Below the pieces are notes generated by a model that made no database searches, was not told the DNA's origin, and saw nothing but the letters and a program-made list of their open reading frames with translations. Of a DNA stretch of 64,000 nt, positions 25,308 to 45,340 are shown piece by piece. The stretch spans positions 1 through 64,000 of the forward strand of contig CAUYLG010070401.1 in assembly GCA_963573385.1 (NCBI GenBank), read 5' to 3'. Source of the stretch: Cacajao melanocephalus. Its lineage: Eukaryota; Chordata; Mammalia; Primates; Pitheciidae. The translations under genes and the position numbers were made by a program. Every line of letters starts with the position of its first letter. Positions within the stretch are counted from its first letter, which is position 1.

Positions 25308-27059
25308 GTGAGTAAGCTGGATACTCTCTGGTCCTTCTGGTTAGGGGATGCTCTGTGGGCTGGAGACCCCTATCTACTCATTGCCCCCCAACTTGATGGC
25401 CCCAGAGCCAGGGAGCTTCAGCCTCTGCCTGGCTGTCCTGGAGGGAACTGCCTGATTCACAGTATTGAGACAATTCCAAGATGATGAAAGGCATCCTGCT
25501 AAAATTAGGAAAGACCTCAGAGGTATCTAATTTAGACAGCAGCCCCTGACCACAGTCACGAGGCCAGCCTGAGCAGGGCCAGCCCTGACCCCTGACATCC
25601 AGCCAGGCCCACACCATGAGTCTGGCTTGGCCCTGCGGCCCCAGGCACTCTGACCCCTTGGTGAGCCACCCTGCCCTGAGCTGGAACAGAACAAGTGGTC
25701 AGGGAGGCCCCCAGCACCCCTCACCCTGCCCACCAGCAGCCATGCCCCAGGGCTCCTGGTCCCCAGTGGTGGGGATATGGCCGGAAGCTTCCAAAACCTG
25801 TGTCAGCACAACCCGGGGCTCTGCTTTGAGCCTTCACCCTGTGAGACAGCTTTGGGTAGCGTGCCATCTGCAGATGCCCCTCCGAGAGCTGATCTGAAAA
25901 AGCAAATGCAATGAAAACAGTATCCGATGGAGGCTGCAGAGGGAGTTTAGCAGGCGCAATGCAATCACGCAGGTTGGAATGAATCCAAGACTCTGATGCT
26001 CCCAGGGAGGCCACTTGAGCTCAGTGGCAGTTGTATAAAATGACACCCAAGATGGCCCAGCTTCCCAAAATCAGAGCAGAGAGGGGATTCTGAAAGTGGT
26101 GTGTGACCGCATCCCTGGCTCCTGGGCCTTCTGACTTCACGCTCCCCACCTGAGCTCTCTCCACCGGCTGTACCTTCTCCATGGGTTCCCAGGGCAGGAT
26201 GTGTGCAGCCATCCGTTTCACTACCCCAGCCAGGCCCCTGCCAGCACAGAGGAGCTCATCTTCATCTTCTGAGACCCCAGAGCGGCATGTGAGGGACTCA
26301 GAAAATGCCCTGATGGGAAGGGCCTTTGGGATCATTTTGATCCAAGCTCCTCAGTGCAAACTTTGAGAAAGGGAGTCAGAAGCCACAGCTCAGGGCACCA
26401 TAGAAATAGCTGGGGGTCTTGATTCTGGCTGAGCCTCTCCCTGACCACGTGGGAGGAAGGCAAGCCTCAGACCTCATCAGGGCAGGCTTTCCACAGTGTC
26501 TATCCCTGGCTGTCCTTACCTGCCAGGAGAAAGAGGGTCGTAATCCACAGGCCTCCTGTGTGGAGGACTCTCGGCTCCTGCATGGTCCCTGCCCTGGGGG
26601 CACACTCAGCACCACAGACAAAGGACTAAACACAACCCACTGAAATGCAAGTCAGGCTACACAGAACAGGAGGCCTGAGCACGGTGCCTGGGGAGCTCAG
26701 AGGACGGAATGACTGCCTCTGCCTAAGGGGGATCTGGGAGGATTCACAGAGTGGGTGACGCTGGAGCTGGAATATTGAGCAGATCATTAAGAATTGGCAG
26801 GCCATCTTCCCAGCTGGGCTGAGAGCATTTCTCAGCTCCCCGAGGGTAGAGGAACGTGTCTGCAGTCAGGGCCTAGCTCCATGGGAACCTGAGTTACGCC
26901 AGGCCACACTCTTGGCAGACCCCTTGGACTCAATGGTGCCCCTTCCTCGACTTCATGCCCCGGATCCAGCTCTGCTTCATTAATCTTTCCCTTCTAGAAA
27001 TGCTTCCTCATGTACTGCCTTTCCAGCCTCACTGCAGCAGCATCACCTCTCCACTTGAT
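25308..27059. other. Repeat-poor unique block
   Basis: About 1.75 kb free of Alu and L1. Many 60-104 codon frames overlap on both strands. No gene recognised. Confidence 0.5.
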
Positions 27060-28330
<1,271 letters not shown>

Positions 28331-28454
28331 ATTTCAACAGCAAGTCCCCTGACCCCAGCCTCCAAGCTGTCTGAGTCCTTGCTGCAGCTAGATTAATCTT
28401 TCTCTAAATTAATTTTAGCTGTTTCTCTTCTCAGGAGGCAAGAAACATTCATGG

Positions 28455-28620
28455 GCTTCAGAACTCAGAGAGCTGAGTTTGAAAACTTGCTGAATCCATG
28501 ACAGGTTATGTAACCCTGGGCCAGTTACATCGCCTTTCTGAGCCTCAGTTACCTCATTTGTAAAAAATACGAGTAGTAATATCTCATCTTACAGGATTGT
28601 GGTAATGATGAAACAAATCA
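28455..28620 (+). mobile_element. MIR SINE
   Basis: Sense MIR: 'ccctgggccagttacatcgc', 'ctgagcctcagttacctcatttgtaaaa', then 'ggattgtggtaatgatg'. Confidence 0.85.
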
Positions 28621-28645
28621 TCTTTTCTCCCATCCCATAAAATCC

Positions 28646-28697
28646 TCCCTGGGCACGCACACTCAGTTGTAGCCATTTTCATAAACACCCACTAAAG
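28646..28697. repeat. Short duplication, first copy
   Basis: Resembles 29071-29123. Both read gtagccattttcataaacac or close to it, after a 'cctgggca' motif. Confidence 0.5.
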
Positions 28698-28759
28698 CAT
28701 CCGGCTTAGAAACTAACAAACAGTAAGAGCATGGCAGCAGGCATTCCTTTTCTTCCTTC

Positions 28760-29065
28760 TCTTTCCAAGAAACATCAGTGGCTCCTAATGTCCCTCCCAT
28801 CACCCAAACCTTTAGGCCACCTTTAGTCCGGCCCCACCTTACCACCTCGTCCTGTGTCTGGAAGGTCCTCCCCTGCACCTGCCACCCCAGCCCAGCCAGC
28901 CTGCTGTCACCTGCACTACTAACTTCCTCTTCAGCCATCACTTCCACAGCCCCCTTTATCTTAAAAGTCTCACGCTTCTTCTGTTTATTCCAATCCTACC
29001 TAAGACCCAGCTCAAATCCTTCCATTTTCCTGACCTCTCCAGATCTCATCTTCTTCCCATCCAGA
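28760..29065 (+). mobile_element. L2 LINE fragment
   Basis: L2-type text: cagtggctcctaatgtccct, 'ttagtccggccccaccttacc' and 'aagacccagctcaaatcc'. The open frame across it (28778-29479) is a by-product. Confidence 0.6.
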
Positions 29066-29070
29066 AAAAC

Positions 29071-29123
29071 CTGCCTGGGCATCCATACTTTGTTACAGCC
29101 ATTTTCATTAACACCCAACTCAC
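29071..29123. repeat. Short duplication, second copy
   Basis: Partner of 28646-28697; acagccattttcattaacac. Separated by 425 bp. Confidence 0.5.
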
Positions 29124-29236
29124 CTGGGCAAAAGACACTTCAGGAACTGCTCTTTCAGAGGATGCCCTGGTCAGCAAACGGACCCTGGGCACCCATCTAC
29201 ATGCATGACAGTGGCTGTGGCAGAGCTGGCTTCAGG

Positions 29237-29553
29237 GTGTGTTTATGTGTGCACACAGGCACATGTCTTTATATTTGTCTATGTATACATGTGTATCTGT
29301 GGGTGCATGTGTACATGGGTGTGCATGCATGCGCTTGCACACATAGGGATCACATAGGGGTGTGTGTGTGCATGTATGCATGTGTCCATGTGTGCATATT
29401 GGCACCTGTGCATGTGTGCACAAGCATGTATGTGTTCTTGCATATGTATGTGTATGTGCATGTATGGTCATATGTGTGACTGTGTACGTGCACGTATGGT
29501 CATATGTGTAACTGTGTACGTGCACATTTGTCCATGTGTGTACATGTGACCCA
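29237..29553. repeat. Alternating purine-pyrimidine tract
   Basis: Over 300 bp of degenerate TG, CA and GTAC-type steps (tgtgcatgtgtgcacaagca and similar). Longer internal echoes occur at 29460-29527, where 'catgtatggtcatatgtgtgactgtgtacgtgcac' recurs with few changes. The long CHVYM-rich frames in both strands come from this repeat. Confidence 0.9.
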
Positions 29554-29559
29554 TACCCT

Positions 29560-30690
29560 GCAGGAGGCTAGTCTCCCAGCCTGTCCTCTCTGACTCAGAC
29601 AGAATACTCAGCATTCTGAGGCACTGCCCCTCTCTGAGACTTCAGCCAGAACAGGGGAGGACGACTGGACCCTGATCTTTATAGAGATGCCATGATGGTC
29701 TCCACAGGGGTCTCAGTTTTCTAAACCAGATGTGACCCCTATGTGGAACAAAGAGAAAAGCCATTCCATGACTAGAGAAAACTTCCTCACCCCGATGCGG
29801 CAGCGAGGCCTGAAACCAAAGCTGAACTCAAAGGAGAACTTTACACTGAAAGGACCGGCTCCCGGGCAGCAACGAGGCGAAACCCTCAGCAAGGATGGCC
29901 TCTGCTCCCCAGAACAGTGCAGCCCTGCCCAGCCACTCAGAACCCGCCCCAGGGCACTGCAAAACCCAGAGAGACAACTGATACAGGATGCCCACCCCCA
30001 GCCCTCCTGCGTCCCCAGGGCCGGTCTCAAGGCTGAGTCCACAGGCAGTTCTCAGTGACTGCTGTGCAGAAGCGAAGAACCGACCGCCTTTCGAACAAAG
30101 CCCAACTGTGGGCTTTCATGGGAAGTGACAAAATTGAGCTTCAGGGTAGGTAATCTTTTGTTTTGGGGGAGAAATGGGCTTTTGGGGGCTCTTGATAGGC
30201 TATCTTGTGTCTTTTGGGTTTAAAAGACATGCCTGCCTCTCCCCGCAAAGGCATCACCCAGATAAAAGGGGTTCAGGCAAAGCGGGGTTAAAAGGCTCCG
30301 TGTGATAACTGCAGTTCAAGCAGCAAGACTTGGATCTTTCCCTAGAGGACCGGGAGGCAGGGTGCTGGAAAGAAGAAAAGGAATCAGGACAGCACCCCAA
30401 GAAGAGGGGCTCCTGAGGACACGGACGGCTCCCTTTCCAGTTGTCATCATCAGCATGGCGATGAATCTGCCTCTGAAGTCAGCAGGAAGAGGCCCTGGGC
30501 CAGTGTGCTCCAGGGGATGAAGAAGTGGGCCACATCCCAGGGCTCTGGCCACACAGGAACCGGGGCAGGGGGAGCCTCAGAAAAGGAGGCTACAGTGTGG
30601 ATCTTGGAAGGGTGGGGCGATGACCCCCTGTTATTGCAGAGGAAAGCACCCGGAACAGATGGGGAGGGGCTGTACTCTCTCTCCAGCTGA
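29560..30690. other. Unique block
   Basis: No repeat recognised for 1.1 kb. Complementary frames of 108-109 codons at 29713-30058 mirror each other. No gene called. Confidence 0.45.
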
Positions 30691-30997
30691 GTGTAAATGG
30701 GGTCTCAGGTTGCTTTACAGGATGTTAAAGGAACAGTCACCCTCCCTCCACATTGTATATTCTACTTGGGGGCATCCTGATGACAAAGATTCTTGGCTAA
30801 ACTGTAATCAGTCTCCTGAACCTTCTCCGAGGCTCATCTGTGTACATCCTTATAAAATCCAGCTTCAGCAAGAACCACCCCCCCACCAACCGTGGACATC
30901 TGATCACCCTCAAGATCTGATCAGGGTCCTTCCTCATCCTCCACCACCCTCCGGCTAATGTGTGATCACCCTGGCCTCCCTTCGGCAAGAGCCCTGC
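30691..30997. other. Possible unassigned old repeat
   Basis: Text such as cagtctcctgaaccttctcc and 'cttataaaatccagcttcagcaagaacc' feels familiar as a multi-copy LTR-like family, but I cannot name it. Confidence 0.3.
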
Positions 30998-31562
30998 AGA
31001 CCTAAGTGTCCATCATCAGATGAACGGCTGGAGAAACTGTGGCACCTGTATGCAATGGAGCACTATTAAGCCACGAAAAAGAATGAGATCCTGTCATCTG
31101 TAACAAAGTGAATGGGAACTGGAGGTCATCATGTTAAGTGAATTAAGCCATGCACAGAAATACAAACATCACATGTGCTCACTTATTTGTGGGATCTAAA
31201 AATTGAAACAGTTGAATTCAAGGAGAGAGTAGAAGGATGGTTGGCAGAGGCTAGGAAGGGTAGTATGGGGGTGCACGGGGGAGATGAGGATGGTTGATGG
31301 GTACCAAAAACTAGCAGAATGAATGAATGAGGTCTATTATTTAACAGCACAACAGGGCGACTATAGTCAATAATGACTGTACATTTAAAATCACCAAAAG
31401 TATCACTGGATTGTTTGTAACACAAAGGATAAGTGCTCGAAGGGATGGATAACACATGACGTAATTATTATGCATTGCATGCCTGTATCAAAACATTTAA
31501 TGTACCTTATAAGTTTTGTGGATATGCCTACTAAGTACCCACAAAAATCAAATTAAAAAAAG
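30998..31562 (+). mobile_element. L1 3' end, 5'-truncated
   Basis: End of ORF2 (gtgtccatcatcagatgaac, 'caatggagcactattaagcc') and 3' UTR ('ggttggcagaggctaggaagg', 'ggattgtttgtaacacaaagg') to a short A tail at about 31552. ORF2 frames are broken. Confidence 0.92.
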
Positions 31563-32800
31563 AACGCTGCTGGGCGGGTTTAGCCAGCATCCCTCTTCCC
31601 TCTGATGTTCCTCTTAGTGATTCTCCGTCCACCGGTGCCCACGCCCCTTACGCTGCTCCGTGGCCCAGGCTGCATTCAGAGGGGAGCCCCATCTCCCTGC
31701 CACATGGCACCACCCCCACTGCAGCGGTCTCCACGCCTGTCACCACGTCCTGAGTGAAGGCTTCCTTCCTGTGCTTGACCAAGTGTCACTGAATCACTTG
31801 TGTCTTTAACACTGGGGCAGACAATGGGGGTGCAGATGTTTACTGATTAAAGGAAGTGGCGGCAGGGGTAGGGGCTCTTTGGAACTGGCTGATGTGTGGC
31901 CCAGCACTGAGCTTCAATACTGGGTCAGCTACTTACAGGGCTTGGTGGGGTTGAGAGCAGGAGGAGGTTCCCAGCAACGATGCAGCAGGAAGCACGGGTC
32001 AGCCCCTGATAACGCTCACTACTGCGCAGCCCCAGGTCCCAGACCCACCACTCCAGACACCCCACACCCAGACCCTCATGGCCCTGAGGCTCGGTTTCCC
32101 CACTGGTACCAGGGAGTCTTACCCTCGGCCCAGCCTCCAGGCAACAGGCCTGTGACATGCTGGTGCACGTGCCTTGAAAACACGAGAGCCACCTTTATTC
32201 CTAACCTATAAATAGAATGGGCTTTGTGCTTCTTGCCAGAGCAAGTGACACAGGCAGGCTAGCCTCCCACAGCACGCCCTACCAGGCATCTAAGCCGGGA
32301 CACCCGAGCCACTGCAAAGAGGCAAGTGCCACCCGGGCCAGGCCTCCCAGGAAGCTCTGACTGCAGAATTCTTAGAGCATTCCTCCCTCCTGAGCGCCGG
32401 GGAAACCCAGGCTCAGAACAGCCGGCTGAGGTTACTCCCGCTGGAGTCCCCGGAGACTCTTTATCGTCAGCTTGCTGGTTTACTCCAATTATTTTTAAAC
32501 AAGCCATAGTCCTAGCCCGTCTCCGGTGTTCTCAGGAAGGCTGCCATTGTCCACGGGAACAGAGCTTACTGAGTTATCACAACCAGACCCGCATCCACAC
32601 CAAGGCACACTCAGAGGACTCCAGAAAGCATCACTGGACCAGGGCGGGCCAGTGACAAGGGCAGGCTGGCGAGATGTCTCAGGTGCAAACATGAGGGGCT
32701 ACACAAGTCACAAGTGAGTCTAGGGGTCTCCTCAGATTCTGTACCCTGACACCTGGCCTGGCTCACCTAGACCCAGGCCTGCTAGGAAATAATCCTTCAT
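31563..32800. other. Unique block
   Basis: About 1.2 kb, GC-richer at 31970-32140 and 32320-32460, with no CpG island by eye. Frames of up to 110 codons overlap and show no domain. Confidence 0.45.
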
Positions 32801-32990
32801 TTCTTTTTCTAGACAGGGTCTTGAGTGCAGTGACACAATCATAGCTCGCTGCAGCCTCAAGCTCCCAGGCTCAAGTGATCCTCCCATCTCAGCCTCCCGA
32901 GTAGCCAGGACTACAGGTGGCGCCACCATGCCCGGCTGTTTTTCATCTTCTGTAGACATGGGGGTCGCTATGCCGCCCAGGCTGGTCATC
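32801..32990 (-). mobile_element. AluJ-like fragment
   Basis: Reverse, roughly 190 bp. It has lost the 'ctctgttgcccaggctgg' stretch and ends in the linker. Confidence 0.9.
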
Positions 32991-33776
<786 letters not shown>

Positions 33777-33971
33777 TAAGACAAATGTATAAATATTAGC
33801 TGTGACATTTTCTTCCACCTTTCATTCTTTGCTTCTGATCTTAAAATAAATGAAGATTAAAATATTTCTGTGAGCCTTTCCAAGTACTGGGGCTCCTAGG
33901 TACTGTGCCCTGGCAAAGGCAGCTGGCCTCGGGGAGCTGGCGGGCTGGCCCACAGTCAATCCATGTTCTCA

Positions 33972-34429
<458 letters not shown>

Positions 34430-34432
<3 letters not shown>

Positions 34433-34556
34433 GGTTTTTCACTCCTAGCTGCCCAAGAGAATTACCTGACGGGCTTTCAACAAAAAGACTTGGGGAGGAG
34501 GGAGCTGTGCATCCACGTTTTTAAAGCGCCAAGCGATCCTCAGGTCGCCGGGTTGA
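34430..34556 (+). mobile_element. Second MER5A-like hAT element
   Basis: Starts where the first ends: 'tttttcactcctagctgcccaagagaattacctg', then 'acgtttttaaagcgccaagcgatcc' and 'gccgggttgag'. Confidence 0.6.
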
Positions 34557-34737
34557 GTGCCACCTGCCCGGCCCCGGGGTGCCTGTCTCTGTCAGGCCCT
34601 CCATTCCTGCTCCTCCTTCTCATAGTTTCTGCTATACCTGTCCCTGGGCAGGGGACCAGAAGGGTGAAGAGGGCAGGGTGGTCAAAGGGGACGAGGGAAG
34701 AGTTGGTGATGACATCGACCCGTAACCCGAGGGAGTG

Positions 34738-35859
<1,122 letters not shown>

Positions 35860-35949
35860 TCATTTTTGAATTTTTTGTAGAGATGGGGTCTTGCCTGTTG
35901 GCCAGGCTGGTCTCAAACTCCTGTCCCCAACCCTCCTGGCTTGGCCTTT
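35860..35949 (-). mobile_element. Alu fragment
   Basis: Reverse partial arm (tttttgtagagatggggtct to about 'ctcaaactcctgtcccc') directly after the complete Alu. Confidence 0.8.
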
Positions 35950-37863
<1,914 letters not shown>

Positions 37864-38346
37864 CAAATTAATTTGTCTTTTAACAAAGAGCTTTACTCTT
37901 TTTTATAAAATGATACCATCATCACAACCAAGGTAATGTGATGCAAATTCTAGGTTTTCATGAACTGGGAGACAATATTGTTAAAACTTCCATGCAACCC
38001 AAAAGAATCTACTGATTCAATGCAATCCCTATCAAGAGCCCAGTGGCATCTTTTACAGAAATTTAAAAAAAAATCTTAAAATGCATATGAAACCACAGAA
38101 GACTGAGAATAGCCAAAACAATCTTGAGAAAAAAGAACAAAGCTGGAGACATCACAGTCCTGATTTCAAAATCTATTATAAAGCTACAGTAATCAAAACA
38201 GCATGACACTGGCATACAGACAGACATACTGATCCACTGAAATAAAATAGCCCAGAAATAAATCCATGTATATACAATAAACTGACCTTCAACAGAGTGC
38301 CAAGAGTATACAATGGGGAAAGGACAGTCTCTTCAGCACTACGCTT

Positions 38347-38732
<386 letters not shown>

Positions 38733-38839
38733 CTAAAAATCAATTAAAGATTTAAATGTAAGACACGAAACTGTTAAGACTCCTAAAAGGAAAGACAGGG
38801 GGGCAAATTCTTGACACTGGTCTTGGCAATAATTTCTTA

Positions 38840-39228
<389 letters not shown>

Positions 39229-39559
39229 TCAAACTAGAAAATACAATCAAAGGAAACAACAGAATGGAAAGGTAACCTATGGAATGGGAAAAAGTATTCA
39301 AAACCATACATCTAATAAGGAGTTGATATCTAAAATACGTAAGAAACTCCAACTCAATGGAAAAAAAAAACAAAAATTAAAAAATTAAAAACCCAAATAA
39401 CTTGATTTAAAAATTGGGAAAGGACTTGAACAGATATTTCTCCAAAGAAGACATACAATGGCCACCAGGTATATGAAAATGTGTTGAACGTCACCAACCA
39501 TCAGGGAAATGCAAATTAGTCTTCTAAAACATAATTTTTAATTATTTTATATTATCTTA

Positions 39560-40325
39560 TCTGGTGGATAAATACTACGATTTTTTTTTTCTACCCCATG
39601 TGCCAGTTATCAATGTATTGCCTATTGGCTCCAAATTCACCCTTCAGTACCTACTCTGCAAGAATTGGATGAAGCATTTCTCCTTTAGAATGAGTACCAT
39701 GTTAAATTCTGTCAGTAGAGGGTGAGAGAACATTGCAAGGAGTGGTAGACTTCTAATCCTCATTTCAGTGTGCTGGGTTTTACTTTTTTCTCTCTCTCTC
39801 CAGTTGCATTGCTGGTCAATGGTGTGTGTGTGTGTGTTGAGCAGTTGGGGGACATCCAACGGCACCTTGCCCTAGCGCAAGGAGCCTCAGAGCCCTAGCT
39901 CCACCTGGTGACCCCTTGGCTCCAGGTCCCTCAATGGAGACACTGGTGAGTTCCAGGACTCATGCTGACAGCAGTGCCCTGACCCCTCTGGAAGCCTCCC
40001 CATTGCTCCTGCTCACCTTTGTCCCACAGGGCTCTTCCTGCTGCCTGGTAACATGAACCAGCTCTAACCAGGTTAACCCAGTGGACTTCTGTGCCATCTG
40101 GGGATTTTCAACCACAACTACCTCTATGCCTGCCCCCTCTCCAAGCCTGCCATCCACTGGGTACTCTCCCTTCAGCCCTAGGAGACCTTTTGGAGTTCTC
40201 TTCCCATCTTTGTGGTCACTCTCCTAACACTGTATAATAGTTCTTTATGTTTATCTTCCCTTGTTCTAATTATTATGTGGTTTCAATCTCCTGATTGGTC
40301 CCAGACTGAAACACCCAGAGAGAGT
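39560..40325 (+). mobile_element. Old interspersed repeat, LTR-like, family uncertain
   Basis: Familiar landmarks are ctattggctccaaattcacc, 'aattctgtcagtagaggg', 'ttgcattgctggtcaatgg' and 'gtggtttcaatctcctgattgg'. It includes short (CT)n at 39791 and (TG)n at 39822-39838. I recall the consensus but not its name. Confidence 0.45.
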
Positions 40326-40469
40326 TGTTAGCATTATTGCAAATGTTTTAACTTGCAGTTGGGCATAAGGAAAGGCTAGAGTGAAGGGTGTACTCATTGA
40401 AACAGCAAATATTTAGCAAGCAGCTCGAATAGGGTGATTAGGTCACAGAGATAGGCAATCTGATAATAG

Positions 40470-40830
<361 letters not shown>

Positions 40831-41384
40831 CCTGCTGCCTCCCTGAGATGGAACAAGCACTTCATGTATTCTCCCAAACCATTTCCAACATCTCTGCCAA
40901 GATGCTTCTTCACCAGGGATTACCGGAATGCTCTTATAAGACATTTAGAGAAAAAGGAGGGTTCAGAGAGGAGAAAATGATGGCCTCAGAGAATTCAGAA
41001 ACAGGACCTACCTGATGACCTTGTAGATCCGAGTTACCTGTGTCCCTGAACCCCCTCTGGACTGGCAGCCTATCCAGTGCCTACCCCAGTGGGGAAAATT
41101 GGTTTAGTATGGATTGAGGAGGGCAGTGAATGCACCTCTCAGTGTATAGGCTGCCAGAGCATGGGGAGCCCGATGGGAAAGATGGTGTATCACTCAGAAG
41201 TCCTGGGCACTCGGCTGGATGAGTAACCGGACGGGACGTGGAGGTGTGCCCTTTGGAGAGTGGGGAGTGGGGAGTGAGGAGTTTGAGCTCTGTGTGGGAA
41301 GAAACATTTGCCTGGATAATTGGCTGGCCAGGGGGACCAACTGAGGAGAGGCTGCTAATTATCACACAGGATCTACTCTCTTAT
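40831..41384. other. Unique sequence
   Basis: No repeat recognised. Overlapping frames of 75-94 codons, no domain. Confidence 0.45.
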
Positions 41385-41812
41385 TCTCGTCTTGCCCCTT
41401 TCAGTGATAGGGCTTCTTCCCTCCAAGTTTTAGCTGGCACACTTCTAGACTCCCTTGCAATTCGCATGCCTATGAGATAAAGTGTTGGCCGATGGGATAT
41501 AAGCAGAAGAAACGTGTGCAACTTCCAGATCACGTGTTTGAGTTTGCTTGTTTTTAATGGAAATTGCTTGCCCTTGGCTTCCTCTCTTCCTTCCTCCCTC
41601 TGGACTGGAACTTGAACGTGATAGGACACATAACCTTCACACCAGGCAAAGACCACAGCCTAGAGGATGTCAGAGCAAGGAGGAGGAACCTGGCTTCCCG
41701 TTCACCCCTGGATTGTTACATGAGAAAGAAACAAGACCTTATCTCGTTTGAGCCACTGTATTTCAAGGCCTCTTCACTGCAGCAGCTTAGCCTGAACACT
41801 AACTGATAGACC
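41385..41812 (+). mobile_element. Old repeat with LTR-like 3' end, family uncertain
   Basis: 'ccgatgggatataagcagaag' and the terminal 'gagccactgtatttcaaggcctc...cagcagcttagcctgaacactaactgata' match a multi-copy family. Related text occurs at 54090-54370. Confidence 0.5.
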
Positions 41813-41862
41813 AGAAAGCCCCAGGACTACAGGATGGCATTTCCCATGAAGGAGGAGCTAGA

Positions 41863-42058
41863 AGTCAGGGGTTTAAATCCTCACCTTTCTCCATTGCTAA
41901 CACCCTTCGTAATTTTGGACAAGTTACTGACCCTCTCAACCTCAGTTTTCTGCTCTGAAAATGGGGATAATAAGTTGTCCTGGCTGACAGAGCAGCTGAG
42001 AGCCTTAGATAAAACACTCACTGTGAAGGCTCATTGTAAAATACAGAAATGTTACAAA
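41863..42058 (+). mobile_element. MIR SINE
   Basis: 'acaagttactgaccctctcaacctcagttttctgctctgaaaatggggataataag' in MIR order. Confidence 0.85.
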
Positions 42059-42361
42059 GACAGAGTTAACAGTCACCATGAACTTAGCACACTAAGATCA
42101 TGAGTGGATTTCTGCAAAATCCTTGTTCCCTGCCCCAGAGCTCTGTGTTGCTGACTTTGAGCCGAGGGCAAAGTGCTGCTCCGGAGAAAATGCCACAAAA
42201 TGCAAACCAGCCAATGGGTCTTCCGTCTGTCCCTCAGTTCCATTTTAGGGGAAGTCATTCTGAAGTTAGGGAGTTTAAGTCCCCTTCCTCATCTAGCTCA
42301 AAACACTTGCCAGCGATCAGAGGACCTTGAAGCTGCTCAGCTAAGTGCATGCTGAGTAAAT
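42059..42361. other. Unique sequence
   Basis: Nothing recognised between the MIR and the Alu. Confidence 0.45.
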
Positions 42362-42673
<312 letters not shown>

Positions 42674-42689
42674 GTAAATCTATTATCAA

Positions 42690-42905
42690 ATCACCGCTTC
42701 CCTCTGTGCCACTGTGCAGGTACCAACACACAGGGTTTGCTGTCACTCTGCCCTGGGGTCAAACCCCACTCCCACTGGCTCTGCGCCCTGGGAAGGTCAT
42801 GTATGTTCATTAAGCCTTCATCTCCTGCACTGTGAAAGGAGGCCACTGTCACCTGCCATATGGAATTCAGTGGATTCTAAATCAAGCATTAAACACAATG
42901 CCTTA
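42690..42905 (+). mobile_element. MIR SINE
   Basis: Sense, diverged. 'ggtcaaaccccactcccactgg', 'cattaagccttcatctcctgcactgtgaaa' and 'aagcattaaacacaatgcc'. Confidence 0.65.
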
Positions 42906-43914
<1,009 letters not shown>

Positions 43915-44372
43915 TTAACCAAAGCCTAACTTTCTGGGGTTTTATCAGAGCCTGACCAAGCTGAGGGAAGAGAAGTGCCCAACTCCAACCCACCGAAGCC
44001 ATCCTATCTCACCTGAAGTAGGGGAACTCAGAAGCACTCACAGCCCCACGGCACAGGCTCAAGCAAAGCCTGAGATTTCATCATAGGACTACAGCCTGTT
44101 TCCCTTCCCACCACATCCTACCTCCTACCACATTCCCAATGGCCTAGTTACCACAATTTCTTACACCCACTACACCACATCTGGCTATCAAGAAAAAATG
44201 ACAAGGCATACCAATAAGCAAAAAGATACATTCTGAAAACACAGCAAGTATCAGAACCAGACTCAGATATGGCAGGAATGTTGGAATTATCAGACCAGAA
44301 ATTTTAAACCACTATGATTAAGATGCTAAGGAGACCAAGAATGTAAAACAACTATGATTTAAGATGCTAAAG

Positions 44373-44733
44373 GGCCAGGTGTGGTGGGTCACACCTGTAA
44401 TCCCAGCACTTTGGGAAGCTGAGGTGGGTGATCACTTGAGGTCAGGAGTTCAAGGTCAGCCTGGTCAACATGGAGAAACCCTGTCTCTACTAAAAAAAAA
44501 AAGAAAAAGAAAAAAAGAAAAATATATATATATATTTATTTATATAGAGAGAGATATATACATATACATAAACATACAAAAATTAGCTGGGCATAGTGGC
44601 AGGTGCCTATAATCCCAGCTAACTGGGAGGCTGAGGGAGGAGAATTGCTTGAACCCAGGAGGCAGAGGTTGCAGTGAGCCAAGATCTGGGCCACAGAGCT
44701 AGACTCCATCTCAAAAAAACAAAAAACAAAAAA
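44373..44733 (+). mobile_element. Alu SINE with expanded middle linker
   Basis: The A-rich linker between the arms has grown to about 90 bp with (TA)n and GA steps (44490-44580). The right arm lacks bases near 'aagatctgggccacagag'. Confidence 0.94.
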
Positions 44734-45044
44734 CCCTAAAGACACTAATGGATCAAGTGGACAGCATCAGGAACAGATGTGCAATGTCAGCAGAGAGATG
44801 GAGATGCTAAGACTGAACACAAATAAATGCTGTACTCTGCAAAATCATCCTTCAAAAGTGAAGGAGAAATAGACTTTCTCAGACAAACAAAAATTGAGGG
44901 AATTTGTTGCCAGTAGGCCTGTCTTGCAAGAAATGTTAAAAGCAGCTATTTAGAGAGAAGGAAAACAACATAGGTCAGAAACTAGGAACTATGTAAAGAA
45001 AGAAACAGCACTGGAGAAGAAATAAGTGATGACAAAATTAAAAC

Positions 45045-45340
45045 TTTTTTTGTTGTTGAGATGGAGTTTTGCTCTTGTTGCCCAGGCTGGAGTGCAATGG
45101 CACAATCTCAGCTCACTGCAACCTCAATGACCTCTGGGTTCAAATAATCCTCCCGCCTCAGCCTCCTAGGTAGCTGGGATTACAAGCACCTACCACCACG
45201 CCTAGCCATTTTTTTGTATTTTTAGTAGAGATGGGGTTTCACCATGTTGGTCAGGCTGGTCTTGAACTCCTGTCCTCGTGATCCACTTGCCTCGGCCTCC
45301 CAAAGTGTTGGGATTACAGGCACGAGCCCCCATGTCTGGC
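45045..45340 (-). mobile_element. Alu SINE in L1M
   Basis: Reverse, complete. It inserted just after an L1 'attaaaactttttt' stretch. Confidence 0.95.

Noticed and set aside
28778..29479. 233-codon frame with a cysteine and valine-rich end
   Set aside because: It reads an L2 fragment and then the TG/CA repeat.
29237..29553. CRISPR-like spaced repeats
   Set aside because: Units are degenerate simple repeats without constant spacing, in a primate genome.
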